64,000 nt of DNA from Ulvibacter algarum (GCA_947488905.1 CANLBJ010000003.1:1-64000); one strand, 5' to 3'. Shown: positions 9,053 through 19,160, counted from the stretch's first letter. The notes: generated by a model from the sequence alone, not told the origin. Translations and numbers: made by a program.

Positions 9053-9767
9053 GTCGCATTGCTTCGCTAAGTAAAATCGCTGTCGCAGTAGCTACATTTA
9101 AACTTTCAGTATTTTGAGAAACACCGTATTGAGGTATAGTAATCTTATGACTAAGTAATGTTATAATTTTTTCTGAAATACCATTACCTTCATTACCCAC
9201 AACAAGGTAACAATCTTCTGCTATTTTTTCTTGATATACAGAAACCCCCTCAAGAACGCCACCATAAATAGGTAAATCTGTTTTTAGTAACAGCGCTTCT
9301 ATGTCAACATAAGTAATATTAACTCTTGCTAATGACCCCATAGTTGCTTGTACAACTTTAGGATTATAACAATCTACAGTATCTTTAGAGCACACCAACT
9401 CTGTAATCCCAAACCAGTCACACAATCTTATAATAGTGCCTAGGTTTCCTGGGTCTTGAATACCATCAAGCACGAGCCTCACTCCTTTAGTAGTTGCAGC
9501 AATTTTCTTCGGAAATTTAAAAACAGCTAGAGAAGTGTTAGGATTTGTAAGATTACTTATTTTTTTAAGATCTGCTTGAGTAACTTGATGATAGACTTCT
9601 GTTTCATTTATTGCTATTTCCGAAGTAAAAAGCAACTGTAACTCTAGCCCTTCTTCTATAAACTCTGCTATCACTTTAGGTCCTTCTGCTACAAAAAAAC
9701 TATGCTGATCGCGGTACTTTTTTCTAGAAAGACTCGTTATTAATTTTATTTGACTTTTACTTATCAA
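9039..9767 (-). CDS. TrmH/SpoU-family RNA 2'-O-methyltransferase
   Basis: The 242-residue SPOUT methyltransferase has the three family motifs: DPGNLGTIIR (motif 1, about residue 109), VVGNEGNGIS (motif 2) and LNVATATAILLSE (motif 3), which form the trefoil-knot SAM site. A short N-terminal substrate-binding domain (residues 1-95, LSRKKYRDQHSFFVAEG) resembles RlmB-type enzymes that act on 23S rRNA. The exact target nucleotide cannot be read from sequence. The start region faces the tamL promoter in a divergent layout. Confidence 0.9.
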   Translation of the reverse strand: MISKSQIKLITSLSRKKYRDQHSFFVAEGPKVIAEFIEEGLELQLLFTSEIAINETEVYHQVTQADLKKISNLTNPNTSLAVFKFPKKIAATTKGVRLVLDGIQDPGNLGTIIRLCDWFGITELVCSKDTVDCYNPKVVQATMGSLARVNITYVDIEALLLKTDLPIYGGVLEGVSVYQEKIAEDCYLVVGNEGNGISEKIITLLSHKITIPQYGVSQNTESLNVATATAILLSEAMRPTGK

Positions 9768-9782
9768 AATAGCTTATTTTTG
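9749..9782 (+). promoter_or_regulatory. promoter for tamL
   Basis: TTTG at 9749-9752 and TATTTTTG at 9775-9782 are separated by 22 bases, a good match to the Bacteroidota TTTG/TAnnTTTG promoter. It leaves a leader of about 40 bases before the TTG start at 9828. The -33 element lies inside the 5' end of the divergent methyltransferase gene. Confidence 0.6.
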
Positions 9783-9827
9783 CTTGTACCATACTTTATA
9801 TGGTAAATTTAATGCACACAAACCCGA

Positions 9828-12404
9828 TTGCGCACCTACTTCACAAAAATATCATTAATTCTCTTAACTGCACTATTTCTTTATGGATGTAATGCTGTAA
9901 AGCACGTGCCAGAAGGTAAATACCTACTTACAGAAAATATAATAACTGTAGACGGAGACCCGGTGACAGATGAAGGTGTGCTTAGTCAGCTTGCCCAAAA
10001 GCCTAACCCTCCTATTTTATTTACTAATATTACATTAGGACTGCATATTTACAATATAGCAGAGCCTAACCCAGATTCTACATTTCAAGACTGGCTGCAT
10101 CGCAAACCTAATAGAGAAAAAAAACTCATTAATTGGTTATCTAAAAAACAAGTGATTAAGCTTGATAGTAGTAAAGTAGGTTTTAATAATTGGTTAAAAA
10201 AGACAGGAGATGCCCCTACAATTATTAATGACGCAAAAACTAAAAAATCTATAGAGCGACTTAAAAGATATTATTATAGTTACGGGTATTTTAATAGAGA
10301 AGTTGAGGCAAAAGTAACCCCAAATGAAAATAAGGAAAAACGAGCGTCTATAACCTATGACATTAAACGCAACAAGCCATATATTGTAGATAGTATAGAG
10401 ACAGAGATAGCATCACCGGTGATTGATTCTTTATTCAGGAAAACTCAGTCACAGACTTTTTTAAAGAAAGGTACTCAGTACAACGCTACAGATTTTAACA
10501 ACGAGCGAGACAGATTAACTATAGAGTTTAGAAACTCTGGGGTATATCACTTTGACCAAGAATACATCACATTTGAAGGTGACACAGTTAAAACTGGGCA
10601 TAAGGCAAACATGAAATATCTAATTCCAGATAGAAAGATTGAAGAAGGAGATAGCACACGCACAAAGCCATTTGAAATTTATACCGTTAACAAAGTACGT
10701 ATTGTAACAGACTACACATTTGCAAATAGAGAAAAGACCACTTTTAAAGACTCTGCAAACTTTAGAGGATATGAACTTTACAGCTATGAAGATCTTAAAT
10801 TTAAGCCCAAAGCAATTGCAGATGCCATATCTATACAGCCCAAAACTATCTTTAAAGATATTGACCGCACACTAACATATAACCAGATTAGTGACCTTAA
10901 AATTTTTAAATACCCAAATATTAGCTATCAAGAAGACCCTAATGATACTAATGGATTAATCGCTACGGTATTACTAACCCCAAGAGAGAAATACACTTTT
11001 AGTGCAGATTTTGACACCTACACCTCTACCATCCAACAAATAGGAATAGGTGGTAGCACCAGTATGTTTATTAGAAACATTTTTAGAGGTGCAGAAACCC
11101 TAGAGATTAGCGCAAGAGGTAGTGCAGGATCTTCTAATGATGTTGCAGACAATAATAACTTCTTTAACATCTTTGAGTTTGGTGGTGATGTAAAGCTATC
11201 TTTCCCGCGTATTCTTTCACCATTTAAGACAGATAAGATTATCCCAAAATACATGTCGCCGAGCACTAATATTAGTACCGGTTTTAGTACTCAAACAAAT
11301 ATAGGTTTAGACAGACAGAATGTAAATGGTATTTATAACTATAGCTGGAAACCTACAAAATTAAAAAAATACAGCCTTGACCTTTTTAACGTTCAGTTTG
11401 TACGTAATCTAAATGCTAAAAATTACTTTAATGTATACCAGAGCTCATTTGATAGACTAAATGAGATTGCACAAGAAGTGAATTTTGATTTTATTGATAA
11501 TAGCATAGACCCACAGTTATTATTATCACAAGGACCAAACAACCTAAACGAAGCAGATTTTTTTATTAATGGTGTAGTAAATCAAGATTTTGAAGATTTA
11601 ACAATCTCAGACGATTTAAGGAGTGAAGTCTTAAGTATAAGCGAACGTCAAGACCGATTATCTGAGAACAACCTTATTTTTGCCTCAAACTTTACTTTTA
11701 TAAAAGATACAAGAACTAACCTTTTTGACAAGAGTTTTTCTCGTATTAGAGTAAAACTAGAAAGCGCAGGTAGCCTTGTTTCTATATTATCTAAAGGGGC
11801 TAGCCTCGCTACAAATGATAAAGGACAAACAGAAGTTTTTGGGGTAGCGTACTCTCAATATGGCAAGATAGAAGCAGAATACACAAAACACTGGGAGTTT
11901 TCTAGTGGCGGTGTTTTTGCAACACGCTCTTTTGTAGGTTTTGCACTCCCTTATGGCAATAGCAGTAGCATTCCATTTACACGTAGTTACTTTGCTGGTG
12001 GAGCTAATGACAACAGAGGATGGCGTGCTTATGATTTAGGTCCAGGAAGTAGCGGTAGCGTTTTAGATTTTAACGAAGCCAACTTTAAAGTAGCCTTAAA
12101 TGCAGAATATCGCTTCACAATATTAGGAGCATTTAAAGGAGTATTTTTTATAGATGCCGGTAACATCTGGAATCTTTATGATGATGTAGAAGATGAAGCC
12201 TTTAAATTTGACGGCATACAAGACTTTAGAGAACTCGCAGTAGCAACTGGAACAGGAGTTCGCTATGATTTTGGCTTTTTTGTTTTGAGAGTAGACGCAG
12301 GACTAAAAACACATGACCCAGCTCTTGAACTAGGTGAAAGATGGTTTACTAATTTTAAAATAAAAAAAGCAGTGTATAACATTGGGGTTAATTACCCATT
12401 TTAA
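9828..12404 (+). CDS. tamL: TamL: BamA/TamA-family outer-membrane assembly lipoprotein
   Basis: The 858-residue protein has a lipoprotein signal ending LFLYGC (Cys21). POTRA-like repeats occupy about residues 25-380 (for example KPYIVDSIETEI and QISDLKIFKYPNI). A C-terminal surface-antigen (Omp85) barrel of about 400 residues ends in IGVNYPF. Lipidated TamA-like proteins of this kind replace TamA in Bacteroidota and work with TamB to insert outer-membrane proteins. No tamB gene is next to it here. The start is TTG: the nearby ATG at 9812 is out of frame, while the TTG gives a proper basic-hydrophobic signal (MRTYFTKISL). Confidence 0.9.
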   Translation: MRTYFTKISLILLTALFLYGCNAVKHVPEGKYLLTENIITVDGDPVTDEGVLSQLAQKPNPPILFTNITLGLHIYNIAEPNPDSTFQDWLHRKPNREKKLINWLSKKQVIKLDSSKVGFNNWLKKTGDAPTIINDAKTKKSIERLKRYYYSYGYFNREVEAKVTPNENKEKRASITYDIKRNKPYIVDSIETEIASPVIDSLFRKTQSQTFLKKGTQYNATDFNNERDRLTIEFRNSGVYHFDQEYITFEGDTVKTGHKANMKYLIPDRKIEEGDSTRTKPFEIYTVNKVRIVTDYTFANREKTTFKDSANFRGYELYSYEDLKFKPKAIADAISIQPKTIFKDIDRTLTYNQISDLKIFKYPNISYQEDPNDTNGLIATVLLTPREKYTFSADFDTYTSTIQQIGIGGSTSMFIRNIFRGAETLEISARGSAGSSNDVADNNNFFNIFEFGGDVKLSFPRILSPFKTDKIIPKYMSPSTNISTGFSTQTNIGLDRQNVNGIYNYSWKPTKLKKYSLDLFNVQFVRNLNAKNYFNVYQSSFDRLNEIAQEVNFDFIDNSIDPQLLLSQGPNNLNEADFFINGVVNQDFEDLTISDDLRSEVLSISERQDRLSENNLIFASNFTFIKDTRTNLFDKSFSRIRVKLESAGSLVSILSKGASLATNDKGQTEVFGVAYSQYGKIEAEYTKHWEFSSGGVFATRSFVGFALPYGNSSSIPFTRSYFAGGANDNRGWRAYDLGPGSSGSVLDFNEANFKVALNAEYRFTILGAFKGVFFIDAGNIWNLYDDVEDEAFKFDGIQDFRELAVATGTGVRYDFGFFVLRVDAGLKTHDPALELGERWFTNFKIKKAVYNIGVNYPF

Positions 12405-12409
12405 TTTGC

Positions 12410-12417
12410 TATTTTTG
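12410..12417 (+). promoter_or_regulatory. -7 element for fbaA
   Basis: TATTTTTG fits TAnnTTTG and lies 38 bases before the fbaA ATG, immediately after the tamL stop. A TTG at 12382-12384 could be the -33 element, but the 25-base spacer is long. Confidence 0.45.
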
Positions 12418-12455
12418 TCACCAAGATTTAATATGTTAAAAGACGTAAATATAAT

Positions 12456-13523
12456 ATGAGTCATTCTATAAAACCAGGAGTTGCTACGGGCAAAGAAATT
12501 CAAGAAATTCACAGATACGCAAAAGAAAAAGGCTTTGCTATGCCTGCAGTAAATGTGACAAGTTCTAGCACTGTGAATTCAGTGATTGAAACCGCTGCAG
12601 AACTTAACAGCCCTGTAATTGTACAATTTTCTAATGGAGGATGTACATTTATGGCAGGTAAAGGTTTATCTAACGATGATCACAAGGCAGCTATTATTGG
12701 TGGTATTTCTGGAGCAAAACACGTACACTTAATGGCAGAGGCTTATGGAGCAACTGTTATTTTGCACACAGATCATTGCGCTAAAAAATTATTACCTTGG
12801 ATAGATGGTTTACTTGATGCTGGTGAAAAACATTACGCAGAAACAGGAAAGCCACTCTACAGTTCTCACATGATTGATCTTAGTGAAGAACCTATAGAAG
12901 AAAACATTGAGATTTGTAAAACATACCTTGCTCGCATGAGCAAAATAGGGATGACACTAGAGATAGAACTAGGTATCACAGGTGGTGAAGAAGATGGCGT
13001 AGACAATAGCGATGTAGATGTATCAAAACTATACACGCAACCAGAAGAAGTAGCCTATGCTTATGAAGAGTTAATGAAAGTGAGTGACCAGTTCACTATA
13101 GCTGCTGCCTTCGGAAATGTGCACGGTGTTTACAAGCCAGGAAATGTAAAACTTACTCCAAAGATTTTAAAGAACTCTCAAGAGTACGTTCAAGAAAAAT
13201 ACAACACAGGCGCAAACCCTATAGATTTTGTTTTTCATGGCGGAAGCGGATCTACTGTAGAAGAAATACGCGAAGCAATAGGATACGGTGTGATTAAAAT
13301 GAACATCGACACAGATTTACAGTTTGCATATACAGAAGGTGCTCTAGAATACATCTTAAAGTATAAAGACTACCTAGCTACACAAATAGGAAACCCAGAA
13401 GGCGAAGAGTTACCTAACAAAAAATATTATGACCCAAGAAAGTGGTTACGTGAATGCGAATTAACATTTAAAACACGTTTAAAAAGATCATTTGAAGATC
13501 TTAATAATGTGAATACACTCTAA
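12456..13523 (+). CDS. fbaA: class II fructose-bisphosphate aldolase
   Basis: This zinc-dependent aldolase interconverts fructose 1,6-bisphosphate with DHAP and glyceraldehyde 3-phosphate. The length of 355 matches the class IIA group (E. coli 359). HTDHCAKK holds the catalytic Asp and a zinc His. EIELGITGGEEDGVDN is the family's metal and loop region. FHGGSGS and NIDTDLQFA bind substrate phosphate. It is followed after 40 bases by accD in the same direction. Confidence 0.97.
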   Translation: MSHSIKPGVATGKEIQEIHRYAKEKGFAMPAVNVTSSSTVNSVIETAAELNSPVIVQFSNGGCTFMAGKGLSNDDHKAAIIGGISGAKHVHLMAEAYGATVILHTDHCAKKLLPWIDGLLDAGEKHYAETGKPLYSSHMIDLSEEPIEENIEICKTYLARMSKIGMTLEIELGITGGEEDGVDNSDVDVSKLYTQPEEVAYAYEELMKVSDQFTIAAAFGNVHGVYKPGNVKLTPKILKNSQEYVQEKYNTGANPIDFVFHGGSGSTVEEIREAIGYGVIKMNIDTDLQFAYTEGALEYILKYKDYLATQIGNPEGEELPNKKYYDPRKWLRECELTFKTRLKRSFEDLNNVNTL

Positions 13524-13563
13524 TAGGATATTCTCAATAGATATCCCCACAAAAGAATAATAC

Positions 13564-14430
13564 ATGAGTTGGTTTAAAAGAACAAAAAAAGGAATTAGTA
13601 CTCCTACAGAACAAAAGAAAGATGTACCTAAAGGTCTTTGGTACAAATCACCTACTGGTAAAGTAGTTGATGCAGAAGAGTTAGAAAAAAACTTTTATGT
13701 AAGCCCAGAAGATGGGTACCACGTAAGAGTAGGAAGTCACGAGTATTTCTCAATTCTCTTTGATGACAATAAATTTAAAGAGTTAGACAAAAACCTTACT
13801 TCTAAAGATCCACTAGGTTTTGTAGACACTAAAAAGTATACAGACAGACTTGAGGCAGCACAAAAGAAAACGGGACTTAAAGATGCAGTTAGGACTGCAG
13901 TAGGTAAATCTAACGGAGCAGATCTTGTGATTGCTTGTATGGATTTTCGTTTTATAGGAGGTTCTATGGGGAGTGTTGTAGGTGAAAAAATTGCTCGCGC
14001 TGCAGATTACGCTTTAAAAAATAAGACACCTTTTTTATTAATTAGTAAATCTGGAGGAGCCCGTATGATGGAGGCGGCTTTATCACTAATGCAACTAGCA
14101 AAAACAAGTGCAAAATTAGCACAACTTGCAGACGCAGGGATCCCATATATCTCTTTATGTACAGACCCAACTACAGGAGGAACAACAGCTTCTTTTGCTA
14201 TGTTAGGAGACATAAACATTAGTGAACCAGGAGCCCTTATTGGTTTTGCTGGACCACGTGTTGTAAAAGACACAACCGGTAAAGATTTACCAGATGGTTT
14301 TCAAAGTGCAGAGTTTGTACTTGAGCACGGTTTCTTAGACTTCATTACACACCGTAAAGACCTTAAACAAAAAGTCAATCTTTATCTTGACCTTGTATTA
14401 AATCGTAAATTACGCGAGATGACCGCTTAA
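13564..14430 (+). CDS. accD: acetyl-CoA carboxylase carboxyltransferase beta subunit
   Basis: AccD is the beta half of the carboxyltransferase that makes malonyl-CoA for fatty acid synthesis. The crotonase-type core is intact, with [17 protein letters not shown] and [17 protein letters not shown] forming oxyanion and CoA sites. The N-terminal zinc ribbon is odd. Where E. coli has two CxxC pairs, this protein reads [16 protein letters not shown] and [10 protein letters not shown], with no cysteine in either place, although the surrounding fold residues (GLWYKS, EELEKNF) are kept. Length 288. A terminator follows at 14484-14519. Confidence 0.95.
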   Translation: MSWFKRTKKGISTPTEQKKDVPKGLWYKSPTGKVVDAEELEKNFYVSPEDGYHVRVGSHEYFSILFDDNKFKELDKNLTSKDPLGFVDTKKYTDRLEAAQKKTGLKDAVRTAVGKSNGADLVIACMDFRFIGGSMGSVVGEKIARAADYALKNKTPFLLISKSGGARMMEAALSLMQLAKTSAKLAQLADAGIPYISLCTDPTTGGTTASFAMLGDINISEPGALIGFAGPRVVKDTTGKDLPDGFQSAEFVLEHGFLDFITHRKDLKQKVNLYLDLVLNRKLREMTA

Positions 14431-14483
14431 ATATTATAAGCCTGCAACAGTAAATTGTTGCGCTTCGGAAATTTTAAATATTT

Positions 14484-14525
14484 AAAAATCCTTTCTATAA
14501 TTAAATAGGAAGGATTTTTAAGTTG
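14484..14525 (+). terminator. rho-independent terminator after accD
   Basis: A 14-bp stem, AAAAATCCTTTCTA with TAGGAAGGATTTTT (one G-T pair), closes an 8-base loop at 14484-14519. The T-run is part of the stem. A TTCGGAAA motif (14464-14471) stands just before it. Confidence 0.65.
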
Positions 14526-14586
14526 AAACAATTATTAATATTTCAGAAAAAAAGAAAGTAACTATCGCTATATCACAATAAAATAG

Positions 14587-14594
14587 TATTTTTG
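14587..14594 (+). promoter_or_regulatory. -7 element for rpsO
   Basis: TATTTTTG matches TAnnTTTG 55 bases before the rpsO ATG. The resulting leader of about 45 bases could host S15 autoregulation as in other bacteria, but no specific structure was recognised. Confidence 0.45.
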
Positions 14595-14649
14595 CAGCCG
14601 AATTGTGATACTCATTATTCATACATAAAAATCATTAAATAATATTAGC

Positions 14650-14919
14650 ATGTATTTAGACCCAAAAGAAAAAGCAGCAATTTTCGCTAAGCACGGAAAA
14701 TCTGCAACAGACACAGGTTCTGCAGAAGGACAAATCGCTTTATTCACTTACAGAATTGAGCACCTTACTGGTCACCTTAAAAGAAACCACAAAGATTACA
14801 ACACTGAGCGTTCATTAGTGATGCTTGTAGGTAAGCGTCGTTCATTATTAGATTACCTAATGAAGAAAGACATTATGCGTTACAGAGCAATTGTTGCTGA
14901 ACTTAAGTTACGTAAGTAA
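14650..14919 (+). CDS. rpsO: 30S ribosomal protein S15
   Basis: This 89-residue primary 16S rRNA-binding protein has the full S15 fold. The rRNA-contacting segment reads DTGSAEGQIALFTYRI, HLTGHLKRNHKD and LVGKRRSLLDYL. It stands directly before pnp, the classical rpsO-pnp arrangement, but a strong terminator at 14929-14962 separates them. Confidence 0.98.
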   Translation: MYLDPKEKAAIFAKHGKSATDTGSAEGQIALFTYRIEHLTGHLKRNHKDYNTERSLVMLVGKRRSLLDYLMKKDIMRYRAIVAELKLRK

Positions 14920-14928
14920 TATATATTT

Positions 14929-14962
14929 AAATGGGCTCTATTTTAGAGCCCATTTATTTTTT
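14929..14962 (+). terminator. rho-independent terminator after rpsO
   Basis: AAATGGGCTCTA and TAGAGCCCATTT form a perfect 12-bp stem with a 3-base loop, followed by a T-rich tail. It starts 9 bases after the rpsO stop. Confidence 0.85.
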
Positions 14963-15041
14963 ATCTCTGCTTTGGTAAAGAGAATAAATTAATAACCAAA
15001 ACGTTTATTAAATACATAAAAGGCTACCCTTTAGTTTTTCA

Positions 15042-15120
15042 TTGGTCAAACCACAACAACACAACAACACTTCAATTGAGAACCAATTGATGACCAAATT
15101 AACGTTTCCGCTTGTCGGAA
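15042..15120 (+). promoter_or_regulatory. structured leader of pnp
   Basis: TTGGTCA (15042-15048) pairs with TGACCAA (15091-15097), enclosing two CAATTG palindromes. A second small hairpin, TTTCCG-CTTGT-CGGAAA, lies at 15104-15120, twenty bases before the pnp ATG. In enterobacteria a leader hairpin cut by RNase III and degraded by PNPase autoregulates pnp. A similar role here is inference. Confidence 0.4.
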
Positions 15121-15139
15121 ATATGAAAAACAATTTTTT

Positions 15140-17362
15140 ATGATACCTAAAGTATTTAAAGAGGTCATTGACCTTGGTGACGGTAGAGAAATCACTATCG
15201 AAACTGGAAAATTAGCAAAACAGGCACACGGATCAGTAGTGGTTCAGTCTGGAAAATGTATGATGCTTTGTACAGTAGTTTCTAACTACGAGCAAAAAGA
15301 CTTACCATTCTTACCTTTAACGGTTGACTATCGCGAAAAATTTGCGGCAGCAGGACGTTACCCAGGTGGTTTCTTTAAGAGAGAAGCTAGACCAAGTGAT
15401 GGTGAAGTTTTAACAATGCGTCTTGTGGATCGTGTTTTACGTCCATTATTCCCTAAAAATTACAGCGCAGAAACGCAAGTAATGATTCAGTTAATGTCTC
15501 ATGACGATGACGTTATGCCAGATGCTATGGCAGGTCTTGCCGCATCTGCAGCAATCCAATTATCAGATTTCCCTTTTGAATGTGCTATCTCTGAAGCAAG
15601 AGTAGGACGTATAGATGGTAAATTTATCATTAACCCAACTAGAGCACAGCTTGAAGAATCTGACATCGATATGATGATTGGTGCCTCTGCAGACTCTGTG
15701 ATGATGGTAGAAGGTGAAATGGACGAGATTTCTGAAGAAGAAATGATCGAAGCTATCAAATTTGCTCACGAAGCTATTAAAGTACAGATTGATGCACAAC
15801 ACCGTCTTGCTGACGCTTTTGGAAGAAAAGAAGTACGTGAGTACGAAGAAGCAGGGGATAATGAAGAGTTAGTAAAGCGTGTACACGACTTAGCTTATGA
15901 TAAAGTATATGCAGTTGCAAAAGCTGGATCTACTAAGCAAGAACGTACAGCTGCATTTGCTGCTATTAAGGACGAAGTAAAAGCAACTTTCTCTGAAGAA
16001 GAATTAGAAGAGTACGGTGGTTTAGTTTCTGACTATTACAGAAAAGCAGAAAAAGCTGCAGTTCGTGACCTAACTGTTAACGAAGGTTTACGTCTTGATG
16101 GTCGTAAGACTGATGAGGTACGTGACATCTGGTGTGAGATTGATTATTTACCATCTGTACACGGTTCTGCTGTGTTTACACGTGGGGAAACTCAAGCACT
16201 AGCAACAGTAACTTTAGGAACATCTAGAGATGCTAACAAAATAGATATGCCATCTTATGAAGGTGAAGAGAACTTCTACCTTCATTATAACTTCCCTCCT
16301 TTCTGTACAGGTGAAGCAAGACCTATACGTGGAACTTCTCGTAGAGAAGTAGGTCACGGTAACCTTGCTCAACGTGGATTAAAAGGAATGATACCAGCAG
16401 ATTGCCCTTACACAGTACGTGTGGTGAGTGAAGTATTAGAATCTAACGGTTCTTCTTCTATGGCAACAGTATGTGCAGGTACAATGGCGATGATGGATGC
16501 AGGTATCCAAATGATTAAGCCAGTTTCTGGTATTGCAATGGGATTAATCTCTGATGCAGAAACAGGAAAGTATGCAGTACTTACAGATATCCTTGGTGAT
16601 GAAGATTACCTAGGTGATATGGACTTTAAAGTTACAGGTACAGCAGACGGTATTACTGCTTGCCAGATGGATATTAAAGTAAAAGGTCTTTCTTATGAAA
16701 TTCTTGTAGCGGCATTAAAGCAAGCAAGAGATGGTCGTTTACATATTCTTGAAAAAATAGTTGCGACAATCGCTACACCTAGAGCAGATGTAAAAGATTA
16801 CGCTCCTAAGATGGTAGGTGTTCGTATTCCTAATGAGTTTATTGGTGCATTAATTGGACCAGGAGGAAAAGTGATACAAGAACTTCAAAAAGAAACTGGA
16901 ACAACTATCGTGATAAACGAAGACCCAGTAACAGAAGAAGGTATTGTTGAAATCCTTGGAACAGGACAAGAAGGAATTGACGCTGTATTAGCGAAGATTG
17001 ACTCTATCACGTTCAAGCCAGTAGTAGGTTCTGCATATGAAGTAAAAGTAATCAAGATGTTAGATTTTGGTGCTGTTGTAGAGTATACAGAAGCTCCAGG
17101 AAATGAAGTATTACTACACGTATCTGAGCTAGCTTGGGAACGTACAGAAAACGTAAGCGATGTTGTAAACATGGGCGATGTGTTTGATGTAAAATACTTT
17201 GGTATAGACAAACGTACTCGTAAAGAGAAAGTATCTAGAAAGGCTCTTATGGAGAAGCCAGAAGGATATGTTGCTCCTAAGCCAAGAGAAGATCGTGGAG
17301 ATCGTCGTCCGGCAAGAAGAGATGATCGTGGACCAAGAAGAGATGATAGAAAAAGAGACTAG
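15140..17362 (+). CDS. pnp: polynucleotide phosphorylase
   Basis: This 740-residue 3'-5' phosphorolytic exoribonuclease of the RNA degradosome has two RNase PH domains. The first is about 1-230 ([24 protein letters not shown]). The second is about 310-550 and carries the FxGGFF-like and [14 protein letters not shown] catalytic loop. A KH domain follows with the [12 protein letters not shown] signature (about 570), then an S1 domain ([18 protein letters not shown]). The C-terminus is a basic RD/RR-rich tail ([14 protein letters not shown]) that probably contacts RNA. The ATG at 15140 follows an A/T-rich leader. Confidence 0.97.
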   Translation: MIPKVFKEVIDLGDGREITIETGKLAKQAHGSVVVQSGKCMMLCTVVSNYEQKDLPFLPLTVDYREKFAAAGRYPGGFFKREARPSDGEVLTMRLVDRVLRPLFPKNYSAETQVMIQLMSHDDDVMPDAMAGLAASAAIQLSDFPFECAISEARVGRIDGKFIINPTRAQLEESDIDMMIGASADSVMMVEGEMDEISEEEMIEAIKFAHEAIKVQIDAQHRLADAFGRKEVREYEEAGDNEELVKRVHDLAYDKVYAVAKAGSTKQERTAAFAAIKDEVKATFSEEELEEYGGLVSDYYRKAEKAAVRDLTVNEGLRLDGRKTDEVRDIWCEIDYLPSVHGSAVFTRGETQALATVTLGTSRDANKIDMPSYEGEENFYLHYNFPPFCTGEARPIRGTSRREVGHGNLAQRGLKGMIPADCPYTVRVVSEVLESNGSSSMATVCAGTMAMMDAGIQMIKPVSGIAMGLISDAETGKYAVLTDILGDEDYLGDMDFKVTGTADGITACQMDIKVKGLSYEILVAALKQARDGRLHILEKIVATIATPRADVKDYAPKMVGVRIPNEFIGALIGPGGKVIQELQKETGTTIVINEDPVTEEGIVEILGTGQEGIDAVLAKIDSITFKPVVGSAYEVKVIKMLDFGAVVEYTEAPGNEVLLHVSELAWERTENVSDVVNMGDVFDVKYFGIDKRTRKEKVSRKALMEKPEGYVAPKPREDRGDRRPARRDDRGPRRDDRKRD

Positions 17363-17387
17363 TTCTCCTTTTTTCTTCGGAAATATT

Positions 17388-17423
17388 AAAGCGCCTTTCT
17401 TAATTGAAAGGCGTTTTTTTTTT
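17388..17423 (+). terminator. rho-independent terminator after pnp
   Basis: AAAGCGCCTTTC and GAAAGGCGTTTT form a stem around a short AT loop, followed by ten T. TTCGGAAA motifs stand on both sides, at 17376-17383 and 17426-17433. Confidence 0.8.
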
Positions 17424-17445
17424 GCTTCGGAAATTTGAAGATATA

Positions 17446-18192
17446 TTAATATTCTATTTCAAAATAAGTAACTCCATTTTCGACAGTGGGAATAAACTCT
17501 GATTCAAATTGTGTGTTTACTCCGTTTTTTGTTACTGCCCAACTAATTCTTGCTTTAGTACCTTCTTGTACTCGTTTAAAAATCGTCGAATCTACATTGT
17601 CTCCAATCCAGAAAGGTTGTAAATATCTTCCAACTTCACCGTGAGAATCATCATAAGGTACATTTACATCTGCTCTATTTTCAATTACGTCTAATGGTGC
17701 AAAATGATAATTAGATCCTATATGGTAAAAACCTATAGAAATCTGATCATTCTCATCATAAGGACTCACATTTTTTACAAGGACTTCCATTTGAAAAAAC
17801 TTTCTTGCTTTTAACTTTAAGGGTTCTTGAGCAGCAACTTCTTCAAAAAAGAAGTTATTTCCAGGATATATAATATCTGTACAGATATCTTGATTCTGAA
17901 TATAAATTGTAAAGAAATTATTAGAATCTTCAAAAGGTAAATCTACGCTAAAATTGCCTTCAATATCTGAGGTAACAATTCTTTGGCTAATTTCATAAGT
18001 ACTGGAGAAAAGGCCAGAACCTCTGCTTCCTTTGCAGATTACCTGTAGAGATACATTTGCAATTGGATCATTAGTAACCTCACTAACAATATTTGCGGAT
18101 ACCTTTTGATATTGAGTGTCATCACTATTACAATTAACAAGTGATCCTACTAAAATTAGGAACACACAAATTTTTAGATATATATTTCTCAT
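17446..18192 (-). CDS. lipoprotein with carboxypeptidase-regulatory-like domain
   Basis: The 248-residue protein has a lipoprotein signal ending LVGSLVNC (Cys21). Residues 30-120 look like an Ig-like carboxypeptidase-regulatory fold: ANIVSEVTNDPIANVSLQV, then DIEGNFSVDLPF, the usual G-x-F turn. The rest is beta-rich with no motif I recognise. It is a single gene, convergent with pnp, sharing the terminator region at 17388-17423. It is probably an envelope protein of unknown role. Confidence 0.7.
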   Translation of the reverse strand: MRNIYLKICVFLILVGSLVNCNSDDTQYQKVSANIVSEVTNDPIANVSLQVICKGSRGSGLFSSTYEISQRIVTSDIEGNFSVDLPFEDSNNFFTIYIQNQDICTDIIYPGNNFFFEEVAAQEPLKLKARKFFQMEVLVKNVSPYDENDQISIGFYHIGSNYHFAPLDVIENRADVNVPYDDSHGEVGRYLQPFWIGDNVDSTIFKRVQEGTKARISWAVTKNGVNTQFESEFIPTVENGVTYFEIEY

Positions 18193-18509
18193 ATCATCGA
18201 TTTTTAATTAGAACTTTTCGTTCGGTTATTTTGATTAAATGTACCCCATAAAATTGCAATCCGTCTTTTTAAAATACAAATAAATGATTTATTTTTTTGC
18301 GTTTTTCGCAAAACATAAGCTTTCAGATAATTTCAATTTCGAATAATCACAAATGCTTTTAATTGATATATTTAAAAAAAATGACCGTGTTAGCATTTAA
18401 TTTACACCTAATATTCAAAATTTATGTGTCATTTTGTTTTATTAAATATTTCTGAAGTTATAAGACGCAACCATTTTAAAACTTTCTAGACTATAAAGAA
18501 ACAAGCAGG
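18193..18509. other. intergenic region, divergent promoters expected
   Basis: These 317 AT-rich bases lie between two divergent lipoprotein genes. They must hold both promoters, but I found no clean TAnnTTTG with a matching -33 element on either strand, no hairpin with a T-run and no short gene with a convincing start. Confidence 0.4.
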
Positions 18510-19160
18510 ATGAAAATAGCATTTAAATTTTTGATGGTAACCACAGTGTTCTTAATCATTAGTTGTAACAAAGCAGAAACTACAGACCCAGTAATTGAAG
18601 AAGAATCTTTTGATTTTGTGGTTGGCGATGCCTACCAAGGTGGCATTATATTCTACATAGATGACACTGGCGAACACGGGTTAATTGCATATACAGAAGA
18701 TTTAGGCGAAGGGACTTGGGGTTGCTATTACAGTGATGATCCAGATTATTTACCGCCATTTAGCCCTATCGCTCAGGCCACCGGGATTGGTTTTGGAGCA
18801 CAAAACACACAAGCTATTGTAGATTTTTGTGATGACACAAATAGTGCAGCAAGAATAAGCTATAATTTAGACGCCAATAGTTATGATGATTGGTATTTAC
18901 CATCTATAGATGAGTTAGCCCTTGTGTATCAAAACAGAATTTCTATAGGTGGTTTTCCAGATTTAAGCGAAACAGAGTTCCCTTATATATACGCTAGTTC
19001 TTCAGAGGGTCCTGGAGCTGGCTATGACAATGAAGGCACTATATTTTACGGAAGATCTTTTGTGTACGACTTCTCTGATATTCCTATAATAGAAGATACT
19101 CGCGAGTTATTATCTACAAAACATAATGACTTTTTAGTTAGACCTATTAGATCGTTTTAG
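18510..19160 (+). CDS. DUF1566-type surface lipoprotein
   Basis: The 216-residue protein has a lipoprotein signal ending FLIISC (Cys19). The body carries the pattern of DUF1566/Lcl C-terminal repeats: GDAYQGGIIFYID, GEHGLIAYTEDLG, DDWYLPSIDELALVYQN, an aromatic-rich stretch and the closing FLVRPIRSF. Such domains occur on surface proteins with lectin-like folds. The ligand is unknown. It lies 76 bases upstream of the sigma factor gene but is probably a separate unit. Confidence 0.75.
   Translation: MKIAFKFLMVTTVFLIISCNKAETTDPVIEEESFDFVVGDAYQGGIIFYIDDTGEHGLIAYTEDLGEGTWGCYYSDDPDYLPPFSPIAQATGIGFGAQNTQAIVDFCDDTNSAARISYNLDANSYDDWYLPSIDELALVYQNRISIGGFPDLSETEFPYIYASSSEGPGAGYDNEGTIFYGRSFVYDFSDIPIIEDTRELLSTKHNDFLVRPIRSF

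Noticed and set aside
13110-13117. TTCGGAAA in fbaA as part of the terminator-linked family
   Set aside because: It falls within the conserved AFGNVHG coding motif, so it is probably chance.
18300-18317. GTTTTTCGCAAAAC as a copy of the GCTTTCGCGAAAGC palindrome
   Set aside because: Too many differences and no coding context; counted as chance.
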